Source: Mesorhizobium loti (GTDB lineage Bacteria > Pseudomonadota > Alphaproteobacteria > Rhizobiales > Rhizobiaceae). Taken from it: DNA of 64,000 nt. Every line of letters begins with the position of its first letter. The stretch's first letter is position 1. Positions 36,984 through 48,067 of the stretch are shown here, piece by piece. Position numbers and translations under genes: made by a program. Under the pieces are notes generated by a model. It was given only the letters and a program-made list of their open reading frames with translations. It ran no database searches and was not told the DNA's origin. The DNA lies in the NCBI RefSeq assembly GCF_002858745.1, contig NZ_PJRO01000004.1:62001-126000 (forward strand), given 5' to 3'.

Positions 36984-38045
36984 ATGATCTTGAAGAAACT
37001 GTTGGCAGCTTCATTGGCAGGTGGCCTGGTGCTGGTGGCCGGCGTCGCCTTCGCGCAAACGGTCGGACCGGCAGGCGAGGCCGCCACCGCGAGCGCGGAA
37101 GTCAAGCTCAGTGATGCCGATATCGGCGCGCTGAAAGGCAAGGGCTACAAGGCAGCCTTGCTGTGGCACACCTCCTCCGACTTCACCAATGCTGTCTCGG
37201 CAGGCGCCAAGGACGAATTCGCGCGTGCCGGCGTTGATATCGCCGTGACCACGGATGCAGGTTTCGACGCGGCCCGCCAGCGCAGCGACATCGAAACGGC
37301 GCTGGCCGCCAAACCCAATGTCATCCTGGCGCTGCCGCTCGATCCCGTCACCTCCGCCGAGGCCTTTCGCCAGGCCGTGAAAGACGGCACCAAGCTGGTG
37401 TTCCTGTCCAATGTGCCAAGTGGCTACAAGCAGGGCGGCGACTATGCGTCAATCGTGACGGACGACCTGTTCCAGATGGGCAAGCAGGCGGCAGACGCGT
37501 TGGCCAAGGCGATCGGCGATAAGGGCAAGGTGGGCTACATCTACCACGATGCCACCTATTATGTGACCAACCAGCGCGACCAGGCGTTCAAGACCGCGAT
37601 CGAAAAGAGCTATCCTGATATCAAGATCGTTGCCGAGAAGGGTATCTCGGATCCGGCTCGCGCCGAAGAGATCGCCAATGCCATGCTGCTGCAGAACCCG
37701 GATCTGGATGGCATCTACGTGACCTGGGCCGAACCCGCCGACGGCGTGCTTTCCGCGTTGCGCTCGGCCGGCAATGCCAAGACCAAGATCGTCACGCTGG
37801 ACCTTGCCGAACCGGTCGCGCTCGACATGGTCAAGGGCGGCAATGTCACCGCGCTTGTCGCCGACAAGGCCTATGAGCTTGGCCGGGCCATGGCTGCAGC
37901 CGGCATGAAATCGCTGCTCGGCCAGCAGACGCCGGCCTTTGTGGTTGCGCCTGCGTTGACCGTCACCAGGGAAAACGTCGCTGACGGCTGGAAGCAATCG
38001 CTCAACCGTGATGCGCCGAAATCGGTGCTCGACGCTGCAAAGTAA
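36984..38045 (+). CDS. Ribose/fructose-type periplasmic sugar-binding protein (paralogue 1)
   Basis: 353 residues with a signal peptide (MILKKLLAASLAGGLVLVAG, cleaved near AFAQ). The mature protein is a type I periplasmic-binding fold of the RbsB/FrcB class: AALLWHTSSDFTNAVSAGA, TTDAGFDAARQRSDIETAL, SIVTDDLFQMGKQAA, YVTNQRDQAFK and GIYVTWAEPADGVLSALRSAG. GGGAGG lies a few bases ahead of the ATG. It is followed by a close paralogue, so the importer may use two receptors of different specificity. Ligand unknown. Confidence 0.91.
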   Translation: MILKKLLAASLAGGLVLVAGVAFAQTVGPAGEAATASAEVKLSDADIGALKGKGYKAALLWHTSSDFTNAVSAGAKDEFARAGVDIAVTTDAGFDAARQRSDIETALAAKPNVILALPLDPVTSAEAFRQAVKDGTKLVFLSNVPSGYKQGGDYASIVTDDLFQMGKQAADALAKAIGDKGKVGYIYHDATYYVTNQRDQAFKTAIEKSYPDIKIVAEKGISDPARAEEIANAMLLQNPDLDGIYVTWAEPADGVLSALRSAGNAKTKIVTLDLAEPVALDMVKGGNVTALVADKAYELGRAMAAAGMKSLLGQQTPAFVVAPALTVTRENVADGWKQSLNRDAPKSVLDAAK

Positions 38046-38052
38046 TCCGATC

Positions 38053-38075
38053 GCCCTGCGGCCCTGCCGCAGGGC
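38053..38075 (+). terminator. Perfect 9-bp hairpin between the two binding-protein genes
   Basis: GCCCTGCGG (38053-38061) and CCGCAGGGC (38067-38075) are exact inverted copies around CCCTG, starting eight bases after the stop codon of the first paralogue. No T-run follows. It may stabilise or partly terminate the upstream transcript. A shorter stem (AGGGCG/CGCCCT, 39178-39199) follows the second paralogue. Confidence 0.6.
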
Positions 38076-38103
38076 CCTTCAACTCGCCCAAGGGGAGGAA
38101 ACC

Positions 38104-39168
38104 ATGTCGATGAAGTTCAATAGCCTCGCGCTGTTCATGGGGTTGGCGGCAGTGACATCCGCTTTTGCCGCCGAGGGCGCGACCACCGGTCCGCACGGCG
38201 AAAAGCCGACGCCGGCCGCCAGCATGGTGTTGAGCCCGGACCAGGAGCAGAAGATCCAGGCCGGCAAGTTTACAGCTGCCCTGGTCTGGCACGAGATGAG
38301 CGAATACACCAACGCGGTGAACCGCGGCGCCCAGGATGAGTTCAAGCGCCTTGGCATCGAGGTCGTTGCCCAGACGGATGCCGGTTTCGACGGTGCCCGC
38401 CAGAAGTCCGACGTGGAAACGGTCCTGGCCAAGAAACCTTCGATCATCGTCTCGTTGCCGGTCGACCCGGCAAGTGCTGCAAGCGTCTACGATCCGGCAC
38501 GCGCCGCCGGCGTGAAACTGGCCTTCGTCGACAATTCGCCGGCCGGCTACGAATATGGCAAGGACTACGTCACCATCGTTTCGGACGACCTGTTCCAGAT
38601 GGGCAACAAGGCCGGCATCGCCATGGCCGAAGCGCTCGGCAAGAAGGGCAAGGTCGGCTACATCTTCCACGATGCAGACTTCTACGTCACAAACCAGCGT
38701 GACGGCGCCTTCAAGACGACGATCGCGAAAGACTATCCGGATATGAAGATCGTCGCGGAAGCCGGCATGGCCGATCCTGCGCGCGCCGAGGAGATCGCGC
38801 AGGCGATGGTCACCCAGAACCCGGATCTGGACGGCATCTATGTGACCTGGGCCGAACCAGCACTCAGTGTGCTTTCGACCCTGCGCAACGCCGGAAACAC
38901 CCACACCAGGATCGTTACGCTCGACCTCAACGAGCCGGCAGCACTCGACATGGTCAAGGGTGGCAACATCGCCGCGCTGGTGGCTGACGAAGCTTACGAT
39001 ATCGGCGTCACCGTCGCGCGTGCTGCGGCAGGCTCCCTGGTTGGCAAGCAGGCGGAACCATTCCTGGTGGTCGACTCGCTTGCCGTCACCAAGGAAACCG
39101 TCGCCGAAGGCTGGAAGAAATCGCTCCACAAAGACATGCCCGCAAGCATCGCGGAAGCCACCAAGTAA
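38104..39168 (+). CDS. Ribose/fructose-type periplasmic sugar-binding protein (paralogue 2)
   Basis: 354 residues from the ATG at 38104, preceded by GGGGAGGA at 5-base spacing; an in-frame start 96 bases earlier lies in the hairpin region and is rejected. Signal peptide MSMKFNSLALFMGLAAVTSA, cut near AFAAEG. It shares segments along its whole length with the preceding gene (TDAGFDGARQKSDVET, IVSDDLFQMGNKAG, YVTNQRDGAFKTTIAKDYPD, GIYVTWAEPALSVLSTLRNAG) and clearly arose by tandem duplication. The N-terminal 35 residues after the leader and the putative ligand-contact loops differ more, which fits divergence of specificity. Confidence 0.91.
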   Translation: MSMKFNSLALFMGLAAVTSAFAAEGATTGPHGEKPTPAASMVLSPDQEQKIQAGKFTAALVWHEMSEYTNAVNRGAQDEFKRLGIEVVAQTDAGFDGARQKSDVETVLAKKPSIIVSLPVDPASAASVYDPARAAGVKLAFVDNSPAGYEYGKDYVTIVSDDLFQMGNKAGIAMAEALGKKGKVGYIFHDADFYVTNQRDGAFKTTIAKDYPDMKIVAEAGMADPARAEEIAQAMVTQNPDLDGIYVTWAEPALSVLSTLRNAGNTHTRIVTLDLNEPAALDMVKGGNIAALVADEAYDIGVTVARAAAGSLVGKQAEPFLVVDSLAVTKETVAEGWKKSLHKDMPASIAEATK

Positions 39169-39214
39169 CAAGGATGCAGGGCGTTCGCGCTCCCGCCCTT
39201 CAGGAGGAAGAACA

Positions 39215-40186
39215 ATGTCCAGTGCCAACACGAGCGCTGCCAGCCAGGGTTTGGCCAATCGCTTCAATCTGCAGCAATATGTCGTCTATCTCGGCTTCCT
39301 GGCCATTTTCCTGTTCTTCGCCGTGGTGCTGAAGGACAGCGGCTTCCTGACGGTCCGCAACCTCTCCAACATCGTGTTGCAGACCGCGCCGGCCACGATC
39401 ATGGCGATCGGTCTGGTCTTCGTCATGTCGGCTGGCGAAATCGATCTATCGATCGGTTCGACAGTCGCGGTGGCGGCCTTGGCTGCAGCGGTGACGCTTG
39501 GCCATTATGGTCTTGTCGCGGGCGTTCTGGCCGGTCTCGGCGCCGGCCTGTTGATCGGCCTGCTCAATGGCGCGCTGGTCGCCTATGTCAAGCTGCCGTC
39601 CTTCCTGGTGACGCTGGCGACGCTGGGATTGTTTGCAGGCGTGTCGCGCTCGATGACCGACCTGCGTTCCATCCCGGTCACCGACAGCGTCTTCACCGGC
39701 TTCTTCGGCTCGGGCGTTTTTCTAGGCATTCCATCGCTGATCTGGTGGACGGCAATCGCCGTCGCCATTGGCCACATCATCTACCGCGAGACCCGTTTCG
39801 GCGCCCACGTTCTGGCGACCGGCGACAATGCGCGCGCCGCCAGCGTCTCCGGCATCAGCGTGCCGCGTATCAGGCTGGCCGTCATGGCCATCAGCGGCGG
39901 TCTGGCTGGCCTCGCCGGCCTGCTCTATGCCGGCCGCCTGCAGGCCGCCAAATACACGCTCGGCGAAACTGATCTGATGACCGTCATCGCCGCGGTCATC
40001 GTCGGCGGCACGCTGCTGAATGGCGGCAGAGGCTCGATCATCGGCGCGCTGGTCGGCTCGCTGATGATGGGCATGCTTAACAATGGTCTCATTCTCATGG
40101 GGTTGTCGGTCTCCGATCAGATGATCGTCAGAGGCCTCATCATCCTGGCTGCAGTCGCCGTGTCGCTGCGCGAAAAATCCCGCTGA
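39215..40186 (+). CDS. Sugar ABC importer permease (RbsC/FrcC type)
   Basis: 323 residues, ATG at 39215 with AGGAGG seven bases upstream. Eight or more hydrophobic segments and the family signature VMSAGEIDLSIGSTVAVAAL, plus ATGDNARAASVSGISVPRIRL (the ATPase-contact loop) and LNGGRGSIIGALVGSLMMGML. This is the homodimeric permease of the ribose/fructose importer class. It is followed eleven bases later by the YhfX-like gene, which separates it from its ATPase gene. Confidence 0.92.
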   Translation: MSSANTSAASQGLANRFNLQQYVVYLGFLAIFLFFAVVLKDSGFLTVRNLSNIVLQTAPATIMAIGLVFVMSAGEIDLSIGSTVAVAALAAAVTLGHYGLVAGVLAGLGAGLLIGLLNGALVAYVKLPSFLVTLATLGLFAGVSRSMTDLRSIPVTDSVFTGFFGSGVFLGIPSLIWWTAIAVAIGHIIYRETRFGAHVLATGDNARAASVSGISVPRIRLAVMAISGGLAGLAGLLYAGRLQAAKYTLGETDLMTVIAAVIVGGTLLNGGRGSIIGALVGSLMMGMLNNGLILMGLSVSDQMIVRGLIILAAVAVSLREKSR

Positions 40187-40196
40187 AGGAGCAACC

Positions 40197-41396
40197 ATGT
40201 TTCTCGACGTTCTGCGCCGCCGCAACCCGGCTTTCATCGAAGCCGCGATGGCCCTGCACCAGCAGGGGAAAATCCCGGCCAACGCCTATGTGCTTGACCT
40301 CGATATGGTCTCACGCAATGCCCGTGTGCTGTCGGACGAGGCCGCCCGGCTCGGGCTGAAGGCCTTCGCGATGACCAAGCAGGTCGGCCGTTCGAGCTCA
40401 TTTTGCCGGGCGGTCAAACGCGGTGGCATCGATCGCGCCGTCGCCGTCGACATGGCCTGCGCGCGTGCGACCCACAAAGCCGGCCTGAAGCTCGGCCATC
40501 TCGGGCACCTCCAGCAGGTGGCGCGCCACGAGGCGGCAGCCGCCGCGAAGGCATTCGCGCCCGACTATTGGACGGTCTTCAACGACAGCAAGGCAGGCGA
40601 GGCCGCCGCCGGCGCGAAAGCCGCCGGGCGCACCCAGGATCTGCTGGCGCGCATCCGCGCCGAAGGAGACACTTTCTATCGCGGCCATGAGGGCGGCTAT
40701 GATGCAGCTGACGTCACGGCGGTAGCCGATCGGCTGGATGCGCTGGACGGCGGACGCTTCGCCGGGATCACCACATTCCCGGCCCTGCTGTTCGACCAGG
40801 CCACCCGCAAGGTCTTGCCGACGCACAATCTCTCGACCCTGTCGAAGGCCGCCGAAACGCTGGCGAAATCCGGCCGTAAGGATATCGAGATCAATGCGCC
40901 GGGCACCACCTCTGCCGTAATGCTGCCGGCCCTTGCCGAGGCCGGTGCCACGCAATGCGAACCCGGTAACGGCCTGCATGGTACCACTGCACTGCATGTG
41001 ATGGAGGATCTGCCGGAGCTGCCGGCGGTGCTCTACCTCACCGAGGTGTCGCATCTTTCGGGCGGCAAAGCGTATTGTCTGGGTGGCGGTTTTTACATCG
41101 ATCCGATCTTCCCGGACTATGACGTGAAAGCGCTGGTCAGCGCCGAGCCCACTGTGGCTGCAACCGCATTGCGCAGCGTCGAGGTGCCGCCACCTTCGGC
41201 GATCGACTACTACGCGATGATCGACGCCGTCGGTCCGTTGGCGCCCAGGCCCGGTGACACCGCGGTTTTCGGCTTCCGGGGGCAGGCTTTCGTCACCCGC
41301 GCGTTCGTCGTCGGCGTGTCCGGCATTTCGAAGGGCCAGCCGAAGGTCGAGACCATCGAAAACGGTTTTGGTGAGACCGCCGCCTGGCCGGTCTAG
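40197..41396 (+). CDS. YhfX-like PLP enzyme (alanine racemase fold)
   Basis: 399 residues with AAGGAG seven bases before the ATG. From memory the sequence follows E. coli YhfX: RRNPAFIEAAMALHQQGKI, the probable PLP lysine in FAMTKQVGR (Lys61), AVDMACARATHKAG, LARIRAEGDTFYRGHEGGY, NAPGTTSAVMLPALAEAGA, EPGNGLHGT and YCLGGGFYIDP. The fold is type III PLP-dependent as in alanine racemase and D-threonine aldolase; reactions are usually racemisation or aldol cleavage of an amino acid. Here it sits inside an ABC-importer operon next to an M20 hydrolase, unlike the E. coli yhf cluster. Biochemical function is not established. Confidence 0.82.
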   Translation: MFLDVLRRRNPAFIEAAMALHQQGKIPANAYVLDLDMVSRNARVLSDEAARLGLKAFAMTKQVGRSSSFCRAVKRGGIDRAVAVDMACARATHKAGLKLGHLGHLQQVARHEAAAAAKAFAPDYWTVFNDSKAGEAAAGAKAAGRTQDLLARIRAEGDTFYRGHEGGYDAADVTAVADRLDALDGGRFAGITTFPALLFDQATRKVLPTHNLSTLSKAAETLAKSGRKDIEINAPGTTSAVMLPALAEAGATQCEPGNGLHGTTALHVMEDLPELPAVLYLTEVSHLSGGKAYCLGGGFYIDPIFPDYDVKALVSAEPTVAATALRSVEVPPPSAIDYYAMIDAVGPLAPRPGDTAVFGFRGQAFVTRAFVVGVSGISKGQPKVETIENGFGETAAWPV

Positions 41397-41406
41397 GAGT
41401 GATGTC

Positions 41407-42159
41407 ATGAACACGACTGAGGCAAATGCACCGGTGCTCAAATTGCAGGACATCCACAAGATGTTCAGTGGCATCACCGCGATCGAGAATTTCTCGCTCG
41501 AAGTCTATCCGGGCGAGATCGTCGCACTGGTCGGCGACAATGGGGCCGGCAAGTCGACGCTGATCAAGATCATCTCCGGCGTCCATTCACCGACCTCGGG
41601 CTCGATCTCGATCGAGGGCGAGACGGTGACGATGTCCAACGCAACCATGGCGCGGTCGCACGGCATCGAGGTGGTCTATCAGGACCTTGCTCTCGCCGAC
41701 CAGCAGAGCGTCTACATGAACATGTTCCTGGGCAGGGAACCGGTGAACGGTCTTGGCCTGCTGGACAGGCGCCGCATGATCGCGGAGACCGAAAATCTGG
41801 TGAAGGAACTCGACGTACGCATTCCTTCCGCGCACGCCACCATTCGCGATCTGTCGGGTGGCCAGCGCCAGGGCGTGGCGATCGCGCGGGCCACGCATTG
41901 GGCAAGCAAGCTGATCCTGCTCGACGAACCGACGGCAGCGCTGGGTGTTGCCGAAACCGCCAAGGTCGAGGAAATCGTCCTGTCCCTGAAACGGCGCAAC
42001 ATCGGCGTGCTGATCATCAGCCACAGCCTCGACCAGGTCTTCAAGCTTTCCGACCGGATCTGCGTGCTGCGTCGTGGCAAGCAGATTGGCGTGCGCGAAA
42101 CGGCAAAGACCGACAAGAACGAGATCATCGCGATGATCACCGGCCTACAGCAGCAGTAA
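41407..42159 (+). CDS. Sugar ABC importer ATPase, single-domain (FrcA type)
   Basis: 250 residues with Walker A GDNGAGKST (43-51), signature LSGGQRQGVAIARA, Walker B LILLDEPTAALG and switch His in IISHSLDQVFKLSD. It is a single nucleotide-binding domain, as in rhizobial FrcA, not the double-domain RbsA of enteric bacteria. AGGAG lies six bases upstream. Last gene of the cluster; a strong stem-loop follows before the convergent gyrB. The glycine-rich signature matches the permease class encoded at 39215. Confidence 0.92.
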   Translation: MNTTEANAPVLKLQDIHKMFSGITAIENFSLEVYPGEIVALVGDNGAGKSTLIKIISGVHSPTSGSISIEGETVTMSNATMARSHGIEVVYQDLALADQQSVYMNMFLGREPVNGLGLLDRRRMIAETENLVKELDVRIPSAHATIRDLSGGQRQGVAIARATHWASKLILLDEPTAALGVAETAKVEEIVLSLKRRNIGVLIISHSLDQVFKLSDRICVLRRGKQIGVRETAKTDKNEIIAMITGLQQQ

Positions 42160-42243
42160 TGAATAGCAACTAGCCGGTATGGGTTGAAAACAACCATCTT
42201 GAAAAGCTGTCGCGATGGATCGGTTTCGCAATCAATCGACAGC

Positions 42244-42278
42244 ACCCGCTGACACGCATGTGAAACGTGTCAGCGGGT
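42244..42278. terminator. Bidirectional 13-bp stem-loop between ABC cluster and gyrB
   Basis: ACCCGCTGACACG (42244-42256) and CGTGTCAGCGGGT (42266-42278) are exact inverted copies around a 9-base loop. It is eight bases past the gyrB stop and 85 bases past the ATPase stop, so it can serve both convergent units. No clear T-run is present on either strand. Confidence 0.7.
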
Positions 42279-42285
42279 AGAACCC

Positions 42286-45243
<2,958 letters not shown>

Positions 45244-45471
45244 GTGGCGATCTTTCATTCCTCGACGGGTGCTGCCTATCCCGACGATCTCAAACTTCTC
45301 AAGGACATCTACGACGACATCTGCACCCAGCGCGGGCTCAGGCGTGGCAGTGCTGCCGCCGAGATTTTGGCCCGGGAGGCAATGGATCTGTTCTCGCAGG
45401 GTGTCTTTGACGAAGCCGACATCCGCGAAAGCCTGAAGCTCTTTCTCGAGCGGAAGGAACTGAGGAACTAG
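45244..45471 (+). CDS. Conserved-looking small hypothetical protein (75 aa)
   Basis: GTG start at 45244 with GGGGGGAG five bases upstream; a longer ATG start at 45175 adds a low-complexity leader and is rejected. The protein is helical and charged (YPDDLKLLKDIYDDICTQRG, GSAAAEILAREAMDLFSQG, DEADIRESLKLFLERKELRN). No signal peptide or membrane segment. I do not recognise a family; codon and composition look like those of neighbouring genes, so it is probably real. It stands alone between gyrB (divergent) and the P450 gene. Confidence 0.65.
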   Translation: MAIFHSSTGAAYPDDLKLLKDIYDDICTQRGLRRGSAAAEILAREAMDLFSQGVFDEADIRESLKLFLERKELRN

Positions 45472-45591
45472 GTCTTTCCGGGCTGGGGATTGCTCCAGCT
45501 CGACTGGAGACGCCATCCGCAATCCTGACGTCACGCCGCATGGACGCCGCTATTGGCGCCCACTACATTGTGGCCAGCCACGGAAGACGTC

Positions 45592-46971
45592 ATGGACACA
45601 AAGCCATCTCCCTTCGTTCCTCCGGCTCCGAAGCCGCGCACGGTGCCGCCCTCGACGCTGGAGATGATGCGCATCGTCTACCGCAATCCGCTCGAGTTGT
45701 GGGGAGAACCTTCCTACAACGAACCATGGATTTCGGTGACCGGCATCGGCGGGCCACTGGTCGTCGCCAACGATCCCGCGCTGATCCGCCATGTGCTGGT
45801 CGACAACGCCAAGAACTACAAGATGGCGACGGTGCGCCAGAAGATCCTGCGCCCCATCTTGCGTGACGGCCTGCTCACCGCCGAAGGCGATGTGTGGAAG
45901 CGCTCGCGTAAGGCAATGGCACCGGTGTTCACGCCGCGCCACATCTTCGGCTTCGCTGCCCCGATGCTGAAACGCACGAATGAGTTCGTTGAGCGCTACG
46001 AGGATGGCGCGGTTTCCGATGTCGCCCACGACATGACCATGCTGACCTACGATATCTTGGCCGAGACGCTGTTTTCCGGTGAGATTGCCGGCGAACCGGG
46101 CAGCTTCGCCAGTCAGATCGACCGGTTGTTCGAGACCATGGGCCGGGTCGATCCGCTCGACCTGTTGCGCGCGCCGGACTGGCTGCCGAGGCTCACCCGT
46201 ATTCGCGGGCGCAAGTCGCTGGCCTATTTCCGCAACATCGTCACCAACACCGTGCTGATGCGCGAAGAACGCCTGAAGCGCGATCCGAACGGCGTGCCGC
46301 AGGATTTTCTCACCCTCTTGCTCAAGGCCGAAGGCCCGGAAGGGCTGACCCGCGCCGAGGTCGAGGACAACATCATCACCTTCATCGGAGCCGGACACGA
46401 AACGACGGCGCGCGCACTTGGCTGGACGCTGTATTGCCTAGCGGAGGCGCCTTGGGAGCGCGAGCCGGTGGAGGCCGAGATCGATGCCGTCCTGGCGCGC
46501 GAGCCGGATCCGACCAAATGGCTGGATGCCATGCCGCTCACCCGAGCCGTTTTCGAGGAGGCGTTGCGGCTCTATCCACCGGCACCGTCGATCAACCGGG
46601 AGCCGGTCGAGCCGGAGACCTTCAACGGGCTCTATATTCCGCCGCGCGCCGCCGTGCTCGTGATGCCCTGGGTGGTGCATCGTCACCGCAAGCTGTGGGA
46701 TCGACCCGAAGCCTTCCTGCCGGAGCGCTTCCATCCGGGCAATCGTGACCGCATCGACCGTTTCCAGTACCTGCCGTTCGGCGCCGGGCCGCGCGTGTGC
46801 ATAGGGGCAAGTTTCGCCATGCAGGAAGCGATCATTGCACTCGCCGTCCTGCTTTCGCGCTTCCGTTTCGACAGCGTGGCCGAGACAAAGCCGTGGCCGG
46901 TGCAGAAGCTGACCACGCAACCCGAAGGCGGCCTGCCGATGCGGGTGACGAAACGGGTGACGAAGCGGTGA
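45592..46971 (+). CDS. Cytochrome P450
   Basis: 459 residues from the ATG at 45592 (MDTKPSPFVPP), with GGAAGA ahead; an in-frame start 39 bases earlier is possible but less likely. All P450 landmarks are present: I-helix GAGHETTA (266-273), the ExxR motif in EEALRLYPPAP, the meander PEAFLPERFHPGN and the heme loop FGAGPRVCIG with ligand Cys403. It is a cytosolic-looking protein without a membrane anchor. The heme loop and ExxR context resemble the fatty-acid-hydroxylase-like clan of bacterial P450s. No ferredoxin or reductase gene is adjacent. It overlaps the acylphosphatase gene by four bases. Confidence 0.95.
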   Translation: MDTKPSPFVPPAPKPRTVPPSTLEMMRIVYRNPLELWGEPSYNEPWISVTGIGGPLVVANDPALIRHVLVDNAKNYKMATVRQKILRPILRDGLLTAEGDVWKRSRKAMAPVFTPRHIFGFAAPMLKRTNEFVERYEDGAVSDVAHDMTMLTYDILAETLFSGEIAGEPGSFASQIDRLFETMGRVDPLDLLRAPDWLPRLTRIRGRKSLAYFRNIVTNTVLMREERLKRDPNGVPQDFLTLLLKAEGPEGLTRAEVEDNIITFIGAGHETTARALGWTLYCLAEAPWEREPVEAEIDAVLAREPDPTKWLDAMPLTRAVFEEALRLYPPAPSINREPVEPETFNGLYIPPRAAVLVMPWVVHRHRKLWDRPEAFLPERFHPGNRDRIDRFQYLPFGAGPRVCIGASFAMQEAIIALAVLLSRFRFDSVAETKPWPVQKLTTQPEGGLPMRVTKRVTKR

Positions 46972-47252
46972 GTGGCCGCGGCAAGGCGCTGCTCGTACGC
47001 ATCGCGGGCCGTGTTCAGGGCGTCGGCTTTCGTGCTTGGACACGAGACGAGGCGCGCCGCATTGGACTACGCGGCTGGGTGCGTAACGAGCCCGACGGAT
47101 CGGTGAGCGCGTTGATCGCAGGTTCGAACGAAGCTGTGGCCGAGATGCTGAAGGCCTTGTGGCAAGGGCCTTCCGGCGCTGACGTCGGAAGTGTCGAGCC
47201 GGAGCCAGCCGATCCTTTCGACGCGCCGGCGGATTTCGGCATCGCCGGCTGA
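46968..47252 (+). CDS. Acylphosphatase
   Basis: 94 residues starting at a GTG (46968) that overlaps the P450 stop codon as GTGA. The active-site signature is VRIAGRVQGVGFRAWTRDEA (the catalytic Arg is in GVGFR) and the second motif is GLRGWVRNEPDGSVSALIAG (catalytic Asn in WVRN). It hydrolyses acylphosphates such as acetyl phosphate or carbamoyl phosphate in the cytoplasm. Length is normal for the family. Coupling to a P450 gene is not functionally explained. Confidence 0.92.
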   Translation: MSGRGKALLVRIAGRVQGVGFRAWTRDEARRIGLRGWVRNEPDGSVSALIAGSNEAVAEMLKALWQGPSGADVGSVEPEPADPFDAPADFGIAG

Positions 47253-47272
47253 CCAGTACTCCGCCTGTCTGC

Positions 47273-47359
47273 CTAGAGTGTTTCCGATTTTTCGCTCTAA
47301 TTCTTGTTTTTACGCAATTCTGGGCGGAAAGCCGCTACGCACTTTGCTTGGAATTGCTC
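47273..47359 (+). repeat. Type A RIME-like repeat, degenerate copy
   Basis: Starts CTAGAGTGTTTCC and contains TTGTTTTTACGCAATTC, GGCGGAAAGCCGCTACGCAC and GGAATTGCTC. It aligns with 60913-61006 in the same orientation and with 62283-62380 in reverse. It fills the gap between the convergent acylphosphatase and DUF3297 genes. Confidence 0.75.
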
Positions 47360-47364
47360 CCGCA

Positions 47365-47595
47365 TCAAGGCTTCGGGAAAGCCTCGACCGTGCCTTTGAG
47401 CTTGATGGTGATCGGCTGGCCGAAGCGGTCTTTCGACTTGCCGGCGGGCGCGCGGATCCAGCCTTCGCTGACGCAGTATTCGCTGACGTCGTCGCGTTCG
47501 CGCCCGTTGAACAGGATGCCGACGCCGCGTTCCAGCACCTCAGCGTCGAAATAGGGGCTGCGCGGGTCGTTGCTCAACCGGTCGGGAAGGCTCAT
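47365..47595 (-). CDS. DUF3297 family protein
   Basis: 76 residues from the ATG at 47595 (MSLPDRLSNDPRSPYFD), with GGAG six bases upstream; an in-frame ATG four codons earlier lacks a ribosome site. The pattern PDRLSxxPRSPYFDAEVLERGVGI, then FNGRERDDVSEYCVSEGWIR and GQPITIKLKGTVE is that of DUF3297, a small proteobacterial family of unknown function. Its stop codon is six bases from a type A repeat. Confidence 0.88.
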   Translation of the reverse strand: MSLPDRLSNDPRSPYFDAEVLERGVGILFNGRERDDVSEYCVSEGWIRAPAGKSKDRFGQPITIKLKGTVEAFPKP

Positions 47596-47689
47596 AGATT
47601 GCTCCACATTTGCGCGTCGAATAGACGCGGGGCGCTCTAGCGTTGGGAAGCGCTGTTAAGGCCATTTCCCATCATGGTAAAGACCTACC

Positions 47690-48067
47690 TTAATCGTGTC
47701 CTTGAAAGATGTTCTCGATATGCACTGGCCAGCGCCAGGGCAGAACCGCCACCAGATCGAAGCGCACCGAAAGCCTGCCGAAATCCGGCTGGCGCGACAG
47801 CCATAGATCGGCAGCACGCTCGATACGGTGTTCGGACTCGTATTGCACAGCTTCCATCGCCTCCATCAACGTTCGCCGTGCCTTCACTTCGACGATCAAT
47901 ATGAGATCGCCACGCCTGGCAATCAGGTCGATCTCGCCAAGCTTGGTGCGGTAGCGGCGGGCGAGGATGCGATAACCCTTGAAAGTCAGCGCAATGGCGG
48001 CCAGCCATTCGCCGCGGTGGCCTCGCCGGTAGGATTTGCGTTTCCGGATGACGGAGGCATCAGCCAC
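47690..48067 (-). CDS. YraN/UPF0102 family nuclease-fold protein
   Basis: 125 residues starting at a GTG (48067) inside the end of rsmI. The family pattern is visible: [40 protein letters not shown] and [12 protein letters not shown]. The GEIDLI and VEVK motifs correspond to the acidic and Lys residues of the restriction-endonuclease-like fold. YraN proteins are often encoded beside rsmI; their substrate is not known. The C-terminus is of normal length. Confidence 0.9.
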   Translation of the reverse strand: MADASVIRKRKSYRRGHRGEWLAAIALTFKGYRILARRYRTKLGEIDLIARRGDLILIVEVKARRTLMEAMEAVQYESEHRIERAADLWLSRQPDFGRLSVRFDLVAVLPWRWPVHIENIFQGHD

